This document shows, one piece after another, positions 16,761 through 22,951 of a stretch of DNA of 38,250 nt. Positions within the stretch are counted from its first letter, which is position 1; each line of letters starts with the position of its first letter. Location of the stretch: assembly GCF_020295405.1 (NCBI RefSeq), contig NZ_JADEYP010000038.1, positions 1 through 38,250 of the forward strand. The letters are read 5' to 3'. The stretch comes from Sphingobacterium bovistauri (GTDB taxonomy: Bacteria; Bacteroidota; Bacteroidia; Sphingobacteriales; Sphingobacteriaceae). The translations under genes and the position numbers were made by a program. A model generated the notes under the pieces. The model did not search any database, had not been told where the DNA came from, and worked only from the letters and a program-made list of their open reading frames with translations.

Positions 16761-16764
16761 TTTG
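16757..16764 (+). promoter_or_regulatory. Putative -7 promoter box of bshC
   Basis: TACATTTG fits TAnnTTTG and lies 22 bases before the bshC ATG at 16786. The -33 box is weak. The box overlaps the right arm of the inverted repeat 16740-16760. Confidence 0.4.
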
Positions 16765-16785
16765 TCGAGAAAATAAATCTTTTGG

Positions 16786-18375
16786 ATGAAAGCGACCTAT
16801 ATAGATTATAAAGACACCAATAGTTTTTCAAAAACATTAATAGCTTATTTGGCTGGGGAAGAGAATTTGAAACCATTTTATGGGAACAGCCCTACTTTTG
16901 AGGGTTTTGAAGATCAATTAAAATTAAAATCAAATTTTGCGCATCGTGAGGTTCTAGTTTCTTCTCTCAAAAGTCAGTATGGTGATTTATTAAAAGATGC
17001 TCCAGAAGTTGCAAAGCACGTTAAATTATTAGCTGAAGAAAACACCTTTACCGTTACTACAGGACATCAATTAAACATTTTTACAGGTCCGCTTTATTTT
17101 ATTTTCAAAATAGCCTGTGCTATTCGTTTAGCTAAAGATTTAAAAGAAAAATTTCCAGATAAGAATTTTGTCCCTGTTTATTGGATGGCTTCGGAAGACC
17201 ATGATTTTGAAGAAATCAATAATACACGCGTGTATGGTAAGAAGATTGTTTGGGATGTGCCGGGTATTTCGGGTACTGGGAAAATGGATACGAACTCCAT
17301 GCAAGATGTGGTGCGTCAATATATTGGTATGCTCGGCTTATCTGATAATTCTTCCAAATTAGCCCAGATAGTAGAGGATGCATATTTAAAAGGTAGAAAT
17401 CTAGCAGATGCAACCCGTGTGTTGGCTAATGCTTTGTTCAAGGATTATGGACTTGTAATTGTAGATGCAGATCGAAGAGAATTGAAGCATATTTTTGCAG
17501 CAATAATTCAACACGATATAATAGAAGAAAAAAGTTTTAAAGCAATATCTCAAACCACTACTGAATTAGAAAATAAAGGATTTTCTACGCAAGTGCATGC
17601 ACGGGAATGTAATTTCTTTTACCTGACAGAGGAATACCGCGAGCGCATCGTGAAGAATGAGGATGGGCGATATGAAGTTCTGCATCAAAACATATTTTTT
17701 ACGGAAGATGAATTGAAAGAAGCAATAGCGTCTACACCTGAACGGTTTAGTCCGAATGTTGTTATGCGCCCACTTTATCAAGAAGTGATTTTACCCAATT
17801 TGGCATATATAGGTGGTGGTGCTGAAATAGTATACTGGTTGCAATTCAAGTCGAATTTTGATCAATTTGGTGTTCCATATCCAATTCTTATTCCACGCAA
17901 TTCGGCGATGATTACAGATGATGCGGTGGCGAGTAAAATTTATCGTCTTGATTTGACCTTTAAATCCATCTTTAAATCCACTACGGCATTGCAAAATGAG
18001 TATGTACGAAGACACACCACACATCGATTGAATCTTCGTGACGAATGGATGGAGTTTAATGCGATTTTTGGAAAAATAAAACTTCGTGCACACAAAATAG
18101 ATGCTAGTTTAGCACCAAGTACTGAAGCTGTTCAAGCACGATTGAAAAAGGCAATTGATAATCTTGAAAAGAAATTATTGAAAGCTGATAAACAGAACCA
18201 TGAGGAGGCTTTGACGCAGATAGAACGTGTTAAAGAGAAATTATTTCCTAATGGAGGATTGCAAGAGCGCTCAGAGAATTTTGCAGTCTTGTATGTGAAA
18301 TACGGAGACGATTTAATCAAGGAGTTGATTAGGCATTTCAACCCCTTAGAGTTTAAATTTACGATATTGTATTAA
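16786..18375 (+). CDS. bshC: Bacillithiol biosynthesis cysteine-adding enzyme BshC
   Basis: 529 residues, the usual BshC length. The family block TVTTGHQLNIFTGPLYFIFK (about 86-105) is followed by FVPVYWMASEDHDFEEIN, both hallmarks of BshC, and the central part has PRNSAMITDD. A C-terminal coiled coil lies at about 450-495 (RLKKAIDNLEKKLLKADKQN). BshC is the proposed last enzyme of bacillithiol synthesis, joining cysteine to glucosaminyl-malate; bacillithiol is the low-molecular-weight thiol used in place of glutathione. bshA and bshB are not in the window. The gene is monocistronic, between terminators at 16654 and 18374, and has a candidate operator in its promoter. Confidence 0.92.
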   Translation: MKATYIDYKDTNSFSKTLIAYLAGEENLKPFYGNSPTFEGFEDQLKLKSNFAHREVLVSSLKSQYGDLLKDAPEVAKHVKLLAEENTFTVTTGHQLNIFTGPLYFIFKIACAIRLAKDLKEKFPDKNFVPVYWMASEDHDFEEINNTRVYGKKIVWDVPGISGTGKMDTNSMQDVVRQYIGMLGLSDNSSKLAQIVEDAYLKGRNLADATRVLANALFKDYGLVIVDADRRELKHIFAAIIQHDIIEEKSFKAISQTTTELENKGFSTQVHARECNFFYLTEEYRERIVKNEDGRYEVLHQNIFFTEDELKEAIASTPERFSPNVVMRPLYQEVILPNLAYIGGGAEIVYWLQFKSNFDQFGVPYPILIPRNSAMITDDAVASKIYRLDLTFKSIFKSTTALQNEYVRRHTTHRLNLRDEWMEFNAIFGKIKLRAHKIDASLAPSTEAVQARLKKAIDNLEKKLLKADKQNHEEALTQIERVKEKLFPNGGLQERSENFAVLYVKYGDDLIKELIRHFNPLEFKFTILY

Positions 18376-18406
18376 TAGAAGACAGCTTGGGCTATCTTCT
18401 ATTTTT
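18374..18406 (+). terminator. Terminator of bshC
   Basis: Arms AATAGAAGACAGC and GCTATCTTCTATT (one mismatch), loop TTGG, then a T run. The hairpin starts within the bshC stop codon, and its 3' arm encodes the C-terminus of the convergent lipoprotein gene ending at 18392, so the two genes share this sequence. Confidence 0.8.
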
Positions 18407-18730
18407 TCTATATTTATGGTAATATCTATCGTATTCAGATGGAAGATATTGCTCTTTTGGTCCCCACTCTTCTAGTCTATTATCTATAAATAATAGCCAA
18501 TTCAACATTGTATCCGGTTGTGCTTTTAATCTTGGGTATTCGTAAATTTCTAATATCCCATCGTCATAGCGTTTTGCAGCGACTACACGAGCAGGAGTTC
18601 CTATGTTTTGTTTGACTTCCGCTGTAGTCATCCCAATTTGTATTAACGAAAAATCGGTTTCTCTTAATAACCCACAGCTAGAAAGGAAAATTGTGAAAGC
18701 TAGAATGATAATGGTGGTTAGTGTTCTCAT
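18392..18730 (-). CDS. Small lipoprotein, SmpA/BamE-like
   Basis: 112 residues. Lipoprotein signal ending at Cys19 (FLSSC). The stretch about 29-60 (SLIQIGMTTAEVKQNIGTPA, then KRYDDGILEIYEYPR) matches the SmpA/OmlA/BamE-type pattern of a helix with GM(T/S)xxEV and GxP followed by strands. BamE helps outer-membrane protein assembly, but this fold is used by many small lipoproteins, so the function is open. The tail is basic (KYRKNRR). It is convergent with bshC, and its last codons form part of the bshC terminator. Confidence 0.65.
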   Translation of the reverse strand: MRTLTTIIILAFTIFLSSCGLLRETDFSLIQIGMTTAEVKQNIGTPARVVAAKRYDDGILEIYEYPRLKAQPDTMLNWLLFIDNRLEEWGPKEQYLPSEYDRYYHKYRKNRR

Positions 18731-18788
18731 AAATATTAAAGTTAAAATATAACAGTATGACCTTTGAAACTGCTACATGGTTTATTTC

Positions 18789-19163
18789 TTATTTGAAATA
18801 ACGGTTAATAATTTTTCTATCAATAAAAAAGGCTATAAGACTTCCTAGGCAATAAGCAATCAAATCTGTCCAGAGAAAGCCTTGTCCCAATACAAGCCTT
18901 AGCATGGGATTGTTTCGCCATTCAATGAGTATAGGATGTTGAAGCAATTGAAGAAATTCTATTCCAAAGCAAAATAGGACAGAGAAAATTAGTGCGTAAT
19001 AGCTTTTCTTGGTCGTGAATATAAACCTAAAAAACCAATATATCATGACTGCATACAATGCATCGCCAGTAATTATTGGTATCCAATCTATTCTTCGTGA
19101 AAGTAAACCTAGAACAATTGTGCCAAAGAATGATAGAATATATATTGATTTAAATGGATACAT
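18789..19163 (-). CDS. DUF2809-family membrane protein
   Basis: 124 residues with four predicted membrane helices (about 6-24, 32-50, 56-73, 96-115). The pattern GDALYAVMIYWF, then CFGIEFLQLLQHP and LGQGFLWTDLIAYCLG, is that of DUF2809 proteins, small integral membrane proteins of unknown function. It lies 58 bases upstream of the BamE-like lipoprotein on the same strand and may be co-transcribed with it. It diverges from the lipoprotein gene at 19248. Confidence 0.75.
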   Translation of the reverse strand: MYPFKSIYILSFFGTIVLGLLSRRIDWIPIITGDALYAVMIYWFFRFIFTTKKSYYALIFSVLFCFGIEFLQLLQHPILIEWRNNPMLRLVLGQGFLWTDLIAYCLGSLIAFFIDRKIINRYFK

Positions 19164-19247
19164 TTCAGTGACTGTATGGTGAATTAAAAAAATTACGCGT
19201 AGCGAAATCGTCTTTTTATCGTTTAATTTGTATTAACAATGTAAATT

Positions 19248-19712
19248 ATGAGAACTCTGTCAATAATCACAATATTTCTTTTATTTGGCTGTCAAAAGGG
19301 AGATAATCTATCTTTTGTGGAAAATACTAATTTCATGGTGGAAACATACGTCTATAGTGGATGGTGCGCGCAAGACTATCATATTGTAATTACAGAGGAG
19401 CAGACCAAAGTAGAAAAATTAAAAAAAGGTAATTGTGCCAAAGAAAAAGGAGGGCTAGAGGGGCTATTTGTTACGGATAGTATGAAATTCGATAGATTGA
19501 GAGAATTATTGCGCAAGGTAAATTTTAAAGAAATTTCTATATCAGAGTGTTTTACATGTGCAGACGGCACTGATTTTAATATTATTTTAACTGAAAATGG
19601 AAAGAAATATGAAAACAGAATTGGAAAAACATACAATGATTCAGAAACTTTGGAAACAAAGAAAGACCAACAAGAGCTTCTTTCGGTATTAGAGAGTTTT
19701 TTAAGGGAATAA
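19248..19712 (+). CDS. Cysteine-containing lipoprotein of unknown function
   Basis: 154 residues with a very short lipoprotein signal ending at Cys15 (LLFGC). The mature part has four more cysteines (SGWCAQD, KGNCAKE, ISECFTCADG); the CFTC pair is a CxxC motif that could bind metal or form a disulfide. The body is a small alpha/beta domain with no motif I can name. It stands alone between a divergent gene and the hairpin at 19714. No function is assigned. Confidence 0.65.
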   Translation: MRTLSIITIFLLFGCQKGDNLSFVENTNFMVETYVYSGWCAQDYHIVITEEQTKVEKLKKGNCAKEKGGLEGLFVTDSMKFDRLRELLRKVNFKEISISECFTCADGTDFNIILTENGKKYENRIGKTYNDSETLETKKDQQELLSVLESFLRE

Positions 19713-19713
19713 A

Positions 19714-19743
19714 ACCTCCTGTTAGATGATTCTAAAAGGAGGT
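19714..19743 (-). terminator. Terminator for the lipoprotein gene ending at 19768
   Basis: Arms ACCTCCTGTTAGA and TCTAAAAGGAGGT with small internal bulge, loop TGAT. Read on the minus strand it is followed by TTTTATT. On the plus strand the T run is missing, but the hairpin may still help end the convergent gene 19248-19712. Confidence 0.65.
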
Positions 19744-19767
19744 CTGAGTTTATAATTTTCTACCTGA

Positions 19768-20703
19768 TTATGGTAGGTCATTTATCCCATCTATTACTTG
19801 CTGAATGGTTCCATTTTGAAGTTCAGCATAGGTGAATGTAATAGTTTGATTTGGTGTAATTGTGCTTACGGGTTTCACTGCGTATTTAAATCCGTTATTG
19901 AATTCTGCTACTAAAATATAGTATACTTCACTTCCAATTGGCATTTTAGTGCTGGCAAAAGCCAAAGAATTTGGTCGAGTTTTAGTTGCCATAAATACAG
20001 AACTATTACTGTTGTTAAATCCTGCTGGTGTTACGAATGTAACACTTGTAAACCCTTGTCCTAGATTTAAGAACTTGTCGTAGTTGAACCAATCGAAGGC
20101 ATTAAAAATAACATTATATGCATCCGCATTCACAGATTGATTAAACCCTGTCCACATTTCTGTATTCTGTGTAATACTTTCCCAAGTTAGATTGCCATCG
20201 TTATCAATAGCTCCAGCAAAGGCTTCCATTTCAGGATCGGTTCCACCGGTTAGGGATGTAGGTGCGTGAATTGAATATCCGCATGATGTTTGCAATTCTT
20301 CATTGTTTTGTGAGACTTTAACCAAAAATTCGCCCCCAGATGTCAATAATTTTGGTTCACCATTTTGTATGCCAACGGTAGGTTTATTTGTCGCGAGCAT
20401 AGTGCCCCTATCAAATATTTCTACATAAGAGAAGTCAACTTCACCGGTTACAGGGGCACCATTTTGCTTTTTTAGACACGAACCTTGTATAACAACTTTT
20501 ACACCTTTAGCCGAAGTGAAAGTAAATGTTTGGCTAGCATCGAAAGTGTCGTGTTGGGTTATAGCAGCAAGGTTATTTGCGTATAAATTCTTTAGAGCGG
20601 TGCCATCTGGCGTGAAGGTTGGCTCTGTTAATGTATCATTTGAGCATGCTGCAGTACTAAATATTAATGATCCTATTCCGAATAATTGTATTAGCTTTTT
20701 CAT
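19768..20703 (-). CDS. Surface lipoprotein of unknown function
   Basis: 311 residues, lipoprotein signal ending at Cys20 (FSTAAC) followed by SNDTLTEP. The body is beta-rich: a first domain with FTSAKGVKVVIQGSCL and VTGEVDFSYVEIFDRGTMLA (about 62-108) resembles a conserved block I have seen in uncharacterised Bacteroidota cell-surface proteins. Two mature cysteines (QGSCLKK, LQTSCGYS) could pair. No enzyme motif. It is a single gene with its own terminator at 19714-19743; the 95-base gap behind ctlX holds no clear -7 box. Confidence 0.65.
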   Translation of the reverse strand: MKKLIQLFGIGSLIFSTAACSNDTLTEPTFTPDGTALKNLYANNLAAITQHDTFDASQTFTFTSAKGVKVVIQGSCLKKQNGAPVTGEVDFSYVEIFDRGTMLATNKPTVGIQNGEPKLLTSGGEFLVKVSQNNEELQTSCGYSIHAPTSLTGGTDPEMEAFAGAIDNDGNLTWESITQNTEMWTGFNQSVNADAYNVIFNAFDWFNYDKFLNLGQGFTSVTFVTPAGFNNSNSSVFMATKTRPNSLAFASTKMPIGSEVYYILVAEFNNGFKYAVKPVSTITPNQTITFTYAELQNGTIQQVIDGINDLP

Positions 20704-20798
20704 AATTTTTAAAAATTAAAAGGTTTTAAATTCTATTCTTTAATATTATATCAGCAGATTAGAATTTTTGTTACCCCCGATTTAAAAATTATAAGTTT

Positions 20799-21719
20799 CT
20801 ATTGGTGGAAAACCTCTGCTATCATGCACCGCATGGAGCCGCCACCATACTTCTCTATGGTGTAAAGAGGTATTTGCACGATTCTACCGAAATTTTCTAA
20901 TTGATCTATTTGTTCATCGGAAAAGGCTTTGTGTGCTTGTTCACTCATGACAATTATTATGTTTCTGTCCTTATCTTTTAACTCTAAGATGTTGCCACAA
21001 AAGTGATTCATCTGATGTTCAGATATTGGAATAATTGTTTTGTTGGTCGAGGTTAAAGATTCTATTACAGTTTGTTTCTCTTCATTATCTTGAATAGTAT
21101 CTAGGCAAATGACAGAAAAATTTGTTCCTAACGCCATCATCACATTAGTGTGATAAATAGGGAGCCTTTCCTCTCCTAGATTTTGAGTTGCGTGAAAAAC
21201 AACGGGTTTATACTGATTGTCTTCGCAAAAAATAGACAACAATTCTTGATTAGCCCGTTCGGAGATAGAGCAATACGCGATTTTATTCTCCCGATCTAAT
21301 ATGAGTACACCCGTTCCTTCCAAATAAATTTCTTGCTCGGTATAAATACTATAATCTTTTAGGGTTTTGAAATGTATATCATTTTTTTCCAATACCCCGA
21401 GGTGATTAAGGAAAATTTCTCTCTGTCTATTATGCGCAAACATCGGATACAGAATCGCCTTATCTCCATGGAAGGAGATTATGTTATTCGGAAATATGCT
21501 GTCGGGCGTATCATATTTGCCAGAGTCTTCCAATACGATAACTTGTACACCTTCAAGTTGTAATGTTTTGACAGCGTTATCAAATTCAGCTTGAGCTAAG
21601 AAATTTGTGTTTTTGTCTACAGCGTCTGTATCTTGAAAATAGTTGTTTACAGCCGTTTCTTCATTGGAGCGAAATGAAGCAGGTCGCACCATTAATATGC
21701 AATTTGTTGATTGAGCCAT
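20799..21719 (-). CDS. ctlX: Arginine deiminase-superfamily hydrolase (CtlX-like)
   Basis: 306 residues from the chosen ATG (MAQSTNCILM). A longer frame from 21749 exists, but the ATG at 21719 shares a base with the upstream stop (TAATG), a typical coupled start. The fold is the guanidino-modifying-enzyme propeller: DSIFPNN (about 73-79), YLEGTGVLILD with the catalytic acidic residue, YHTNVMMALG with the histidine, and GGGSMRCMI near the C-terminus with the nucleophilic cysteine. Members hydrolyse arginine, citrulline or methylarginines, or transfer amidino groups. The CtlX (citrulline utilisation hydrolase) label is from resemblance; the substrate is unproven. Its partner is the paralogous gene just upstream. 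Confidence 0.75.
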   Translation of the reverse strand: MAQSTNCILMVRPASFRSNEETAVNNYFQDTDAVDKNTNFLAQAEFDNAVKTLQLEGVQVIVLEDSGKYDTPDSIFPNNIISFHGDKAILYPMFAHNRQREIFLNHLGVLEKNDIHFKTLKDYSIYTEQEIYLEGTGVLILDRENKIAYCSISERANQELLSIFCEDNQYKPVVFHATQNLGEERLPIYHTNVMMALGTNFSVICLDTIQDNEEKQTVIESLTSTNKTIIPISEHQMNHFCGNILELKDKDRNIIIVMSEQAHKAFSDEQIDQLENFGRIVQIPLYTIEKYGGGSMRCMIAEVFHQ

Positions 21720-22633
21720 TATTCGCGGATTAGGGGTAAAGTGGAACAACGTAAAAGACCTTCCTGTTTGCCAATTTCATGGTAAGGGATTCTTTCTACT
21801 ATAAAATCATGGTTCTCTAGCCATTGATTCAATTTGAGAAAACGTTGTTCTGAAACAATCACACTTGGGGAAATAGAAAACAAGTTGGAATTCATATCAT
21901 ACATGCCATCTGCATCAATATGATAAAGGTTGTTTTTTCCAAATATCTCCACGATGCGGTGATAGTCATTTGGATTACGAAAACCACCTTCAAAAACAAT
22001 CCCTTTGTCTAGTCCTATGGGCTGAAAACAACAATCCAAATGCAGCGCATTTGCTCGTGGATTAGTCGTTGATTTGATTAGGTCAAAATCTAATACTATT
22101 TTATTGGGGAACAATTCTTTTATAAATTCAACACCATGTCGATTTGTTCGTGCGGTGTTGATTGCTGAATAGTCAGATCCATAGTAGGTTCCAATAAAAA
22201 TATAATCGTTCCAGACTATAACATCACCACCTTCTATATGAACTTCTTCTGGAGGTGTTATAAATTTGTTAGTTGGAATTTCGTCAATTACAAAATCAAT
22301 TGCATTCCATTCTTCTGCTCGATCTGGTAAAATGTTTGACTTGATGAATTTATCTTCGATAACAAAACCAATATCGCGTGTAAAGATCTGATTTAACTGA
22401 GGGATTAGTCTAGGACGAATCACATTCACCTCATACTTTTTCAATACCGATTCAAAGGCAGACATTTCTACAATCATATCTTCTTCTTTTGGGTAGGTTC
22501 CTGCCTTGATTTGTTCCAAAGATTTCGGGTCATATGCCTCATCCGCTAGCGGGGTGGGACCATTGCTATCGGCCCGTCCTAATATAACAGTTTTTAATAG
22601 AGAAGTCTCATTTTTAACTTGTAGTTGCAGCAT
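21719..22633 (-). CDS. Arginine deiminase / dimethylargininase-like enzyme
   Basis: 304 residues, also a guanidino-modifying enzyme. Visible active-site pieces: FTRDIGFV (about 89-96), HIEGGDVIVWND, ALHLDCCFQPI with the catalytic histidine, and GLLRCSTLPLIRE at the C-terminus with the nucleophilic cysteine. Family members convert arginine or methylarginine to citrulline, or act as amidinotransferases. It is the first gene of a two-gene operon whose stop overlaps the ctlX start by one base. A plausible pathway is arginine to citrulline, then citrulline breakdown by the second enzyme; this is inference. No ornithine transaminase gene is nearby. Confidence 0.8.
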   Translation of the reverse strand: MLQLQVKNETSLLKTVILGRADSNGPTPLADEAYDPKSLEQIKAGTYPKEEDMIVEMSAFESVLKKYEVNVIRPRLIPQLNQIFTRDIGFVIEDKFIKSNILPDRAEEWNAIDFVIDEIPTNKFITPPEEVHIEGGDVIVWNDYIFIGTYYGSDYSAINTARTNRHGVEFIKELFPNKIVLDFDLIKSTTNPRANALHLDCCFQPIGLDKGIVFEGGFRNPNDYHRIVEIFGKNNLYHIDADGMYDMNSNLFSISPSVIVSEQRFLKLNQWLENHDFIVERIPYHEIGKQEGLLRCSTLPLIRE

Positions 22634-22658
22634 ATAATTAGGTTGTTTATAAATGATC

Positions 22659-22666
22659 CAAAATTA
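22659..22666 (-). promoter_or_regulatory. Putative -7 box for the guanidino-enzyme operon
   Basis: On the minus strand this reads TAATTTTG, a match to TAnnTTTG, 25 bases before the ATG at 22633. The -33 box is not clear. Confidence 0.35.
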
Positions 22667-22833
22667 CCAAAATGATAGTTAATAATTTGACTTATAGTAA
22701 CTTTTGAATTTTTTATAGATTAAAGTGATATGTGGTAAATATTTTTGAAATTTAACTTGTTTTAGGTGGTTTTTTAATAATAAAATCGAACAATCGTTTG
22801 CATGGCAATAAAAATTTTTGGAAGGGCTATATC

Positions 22834-22865
22834 GTTCAAAAAGTATTCAAAATTGCGTATCTTTG
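22834..22865 (+). promoter_or_regulatory. Putative gcvP promoter
   Basis: -7 box TATCTTTG at 22858-22865 with a GTTC at 22834-22837 twenty bases upstream as a weak -33 box. The predicted start would give a leader of about 80 bases before the gcvP ATG. Confidence 0.5.
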
Positions 22866-22951
22866 CGCATCCAAACTTTAGGCTTTCTTGCGAAGAAAGA
22901 AATTGTTTGTCAAAGTGTTAATACATAAGTGTTCTTGCAATTATAAAGCAA

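Larger units (their letters stand above)
22634..22951. other. Divergent intergenic region between the guanidino operon and gcvP
   Basis: 318 AT-rich bases with no coding frame I can support. It holds a -7-like box for each direction (22659-22666 minus, 22858-22865 plus) and a small hairpin CTTTCTT-GCG-AAGAAAG (22883-22899) in the gcvP leader. The 80-base leader shows no glycine riboswitch core that I can recognise. Confidence 0.6.

Noticed and set aside
22866..22951. Glycine riboswitch in the gcvP leader
   Set aside because: The 80-base leader is AT-rich, too short for the usual tandem aptamer, and shows only a small hairpin.
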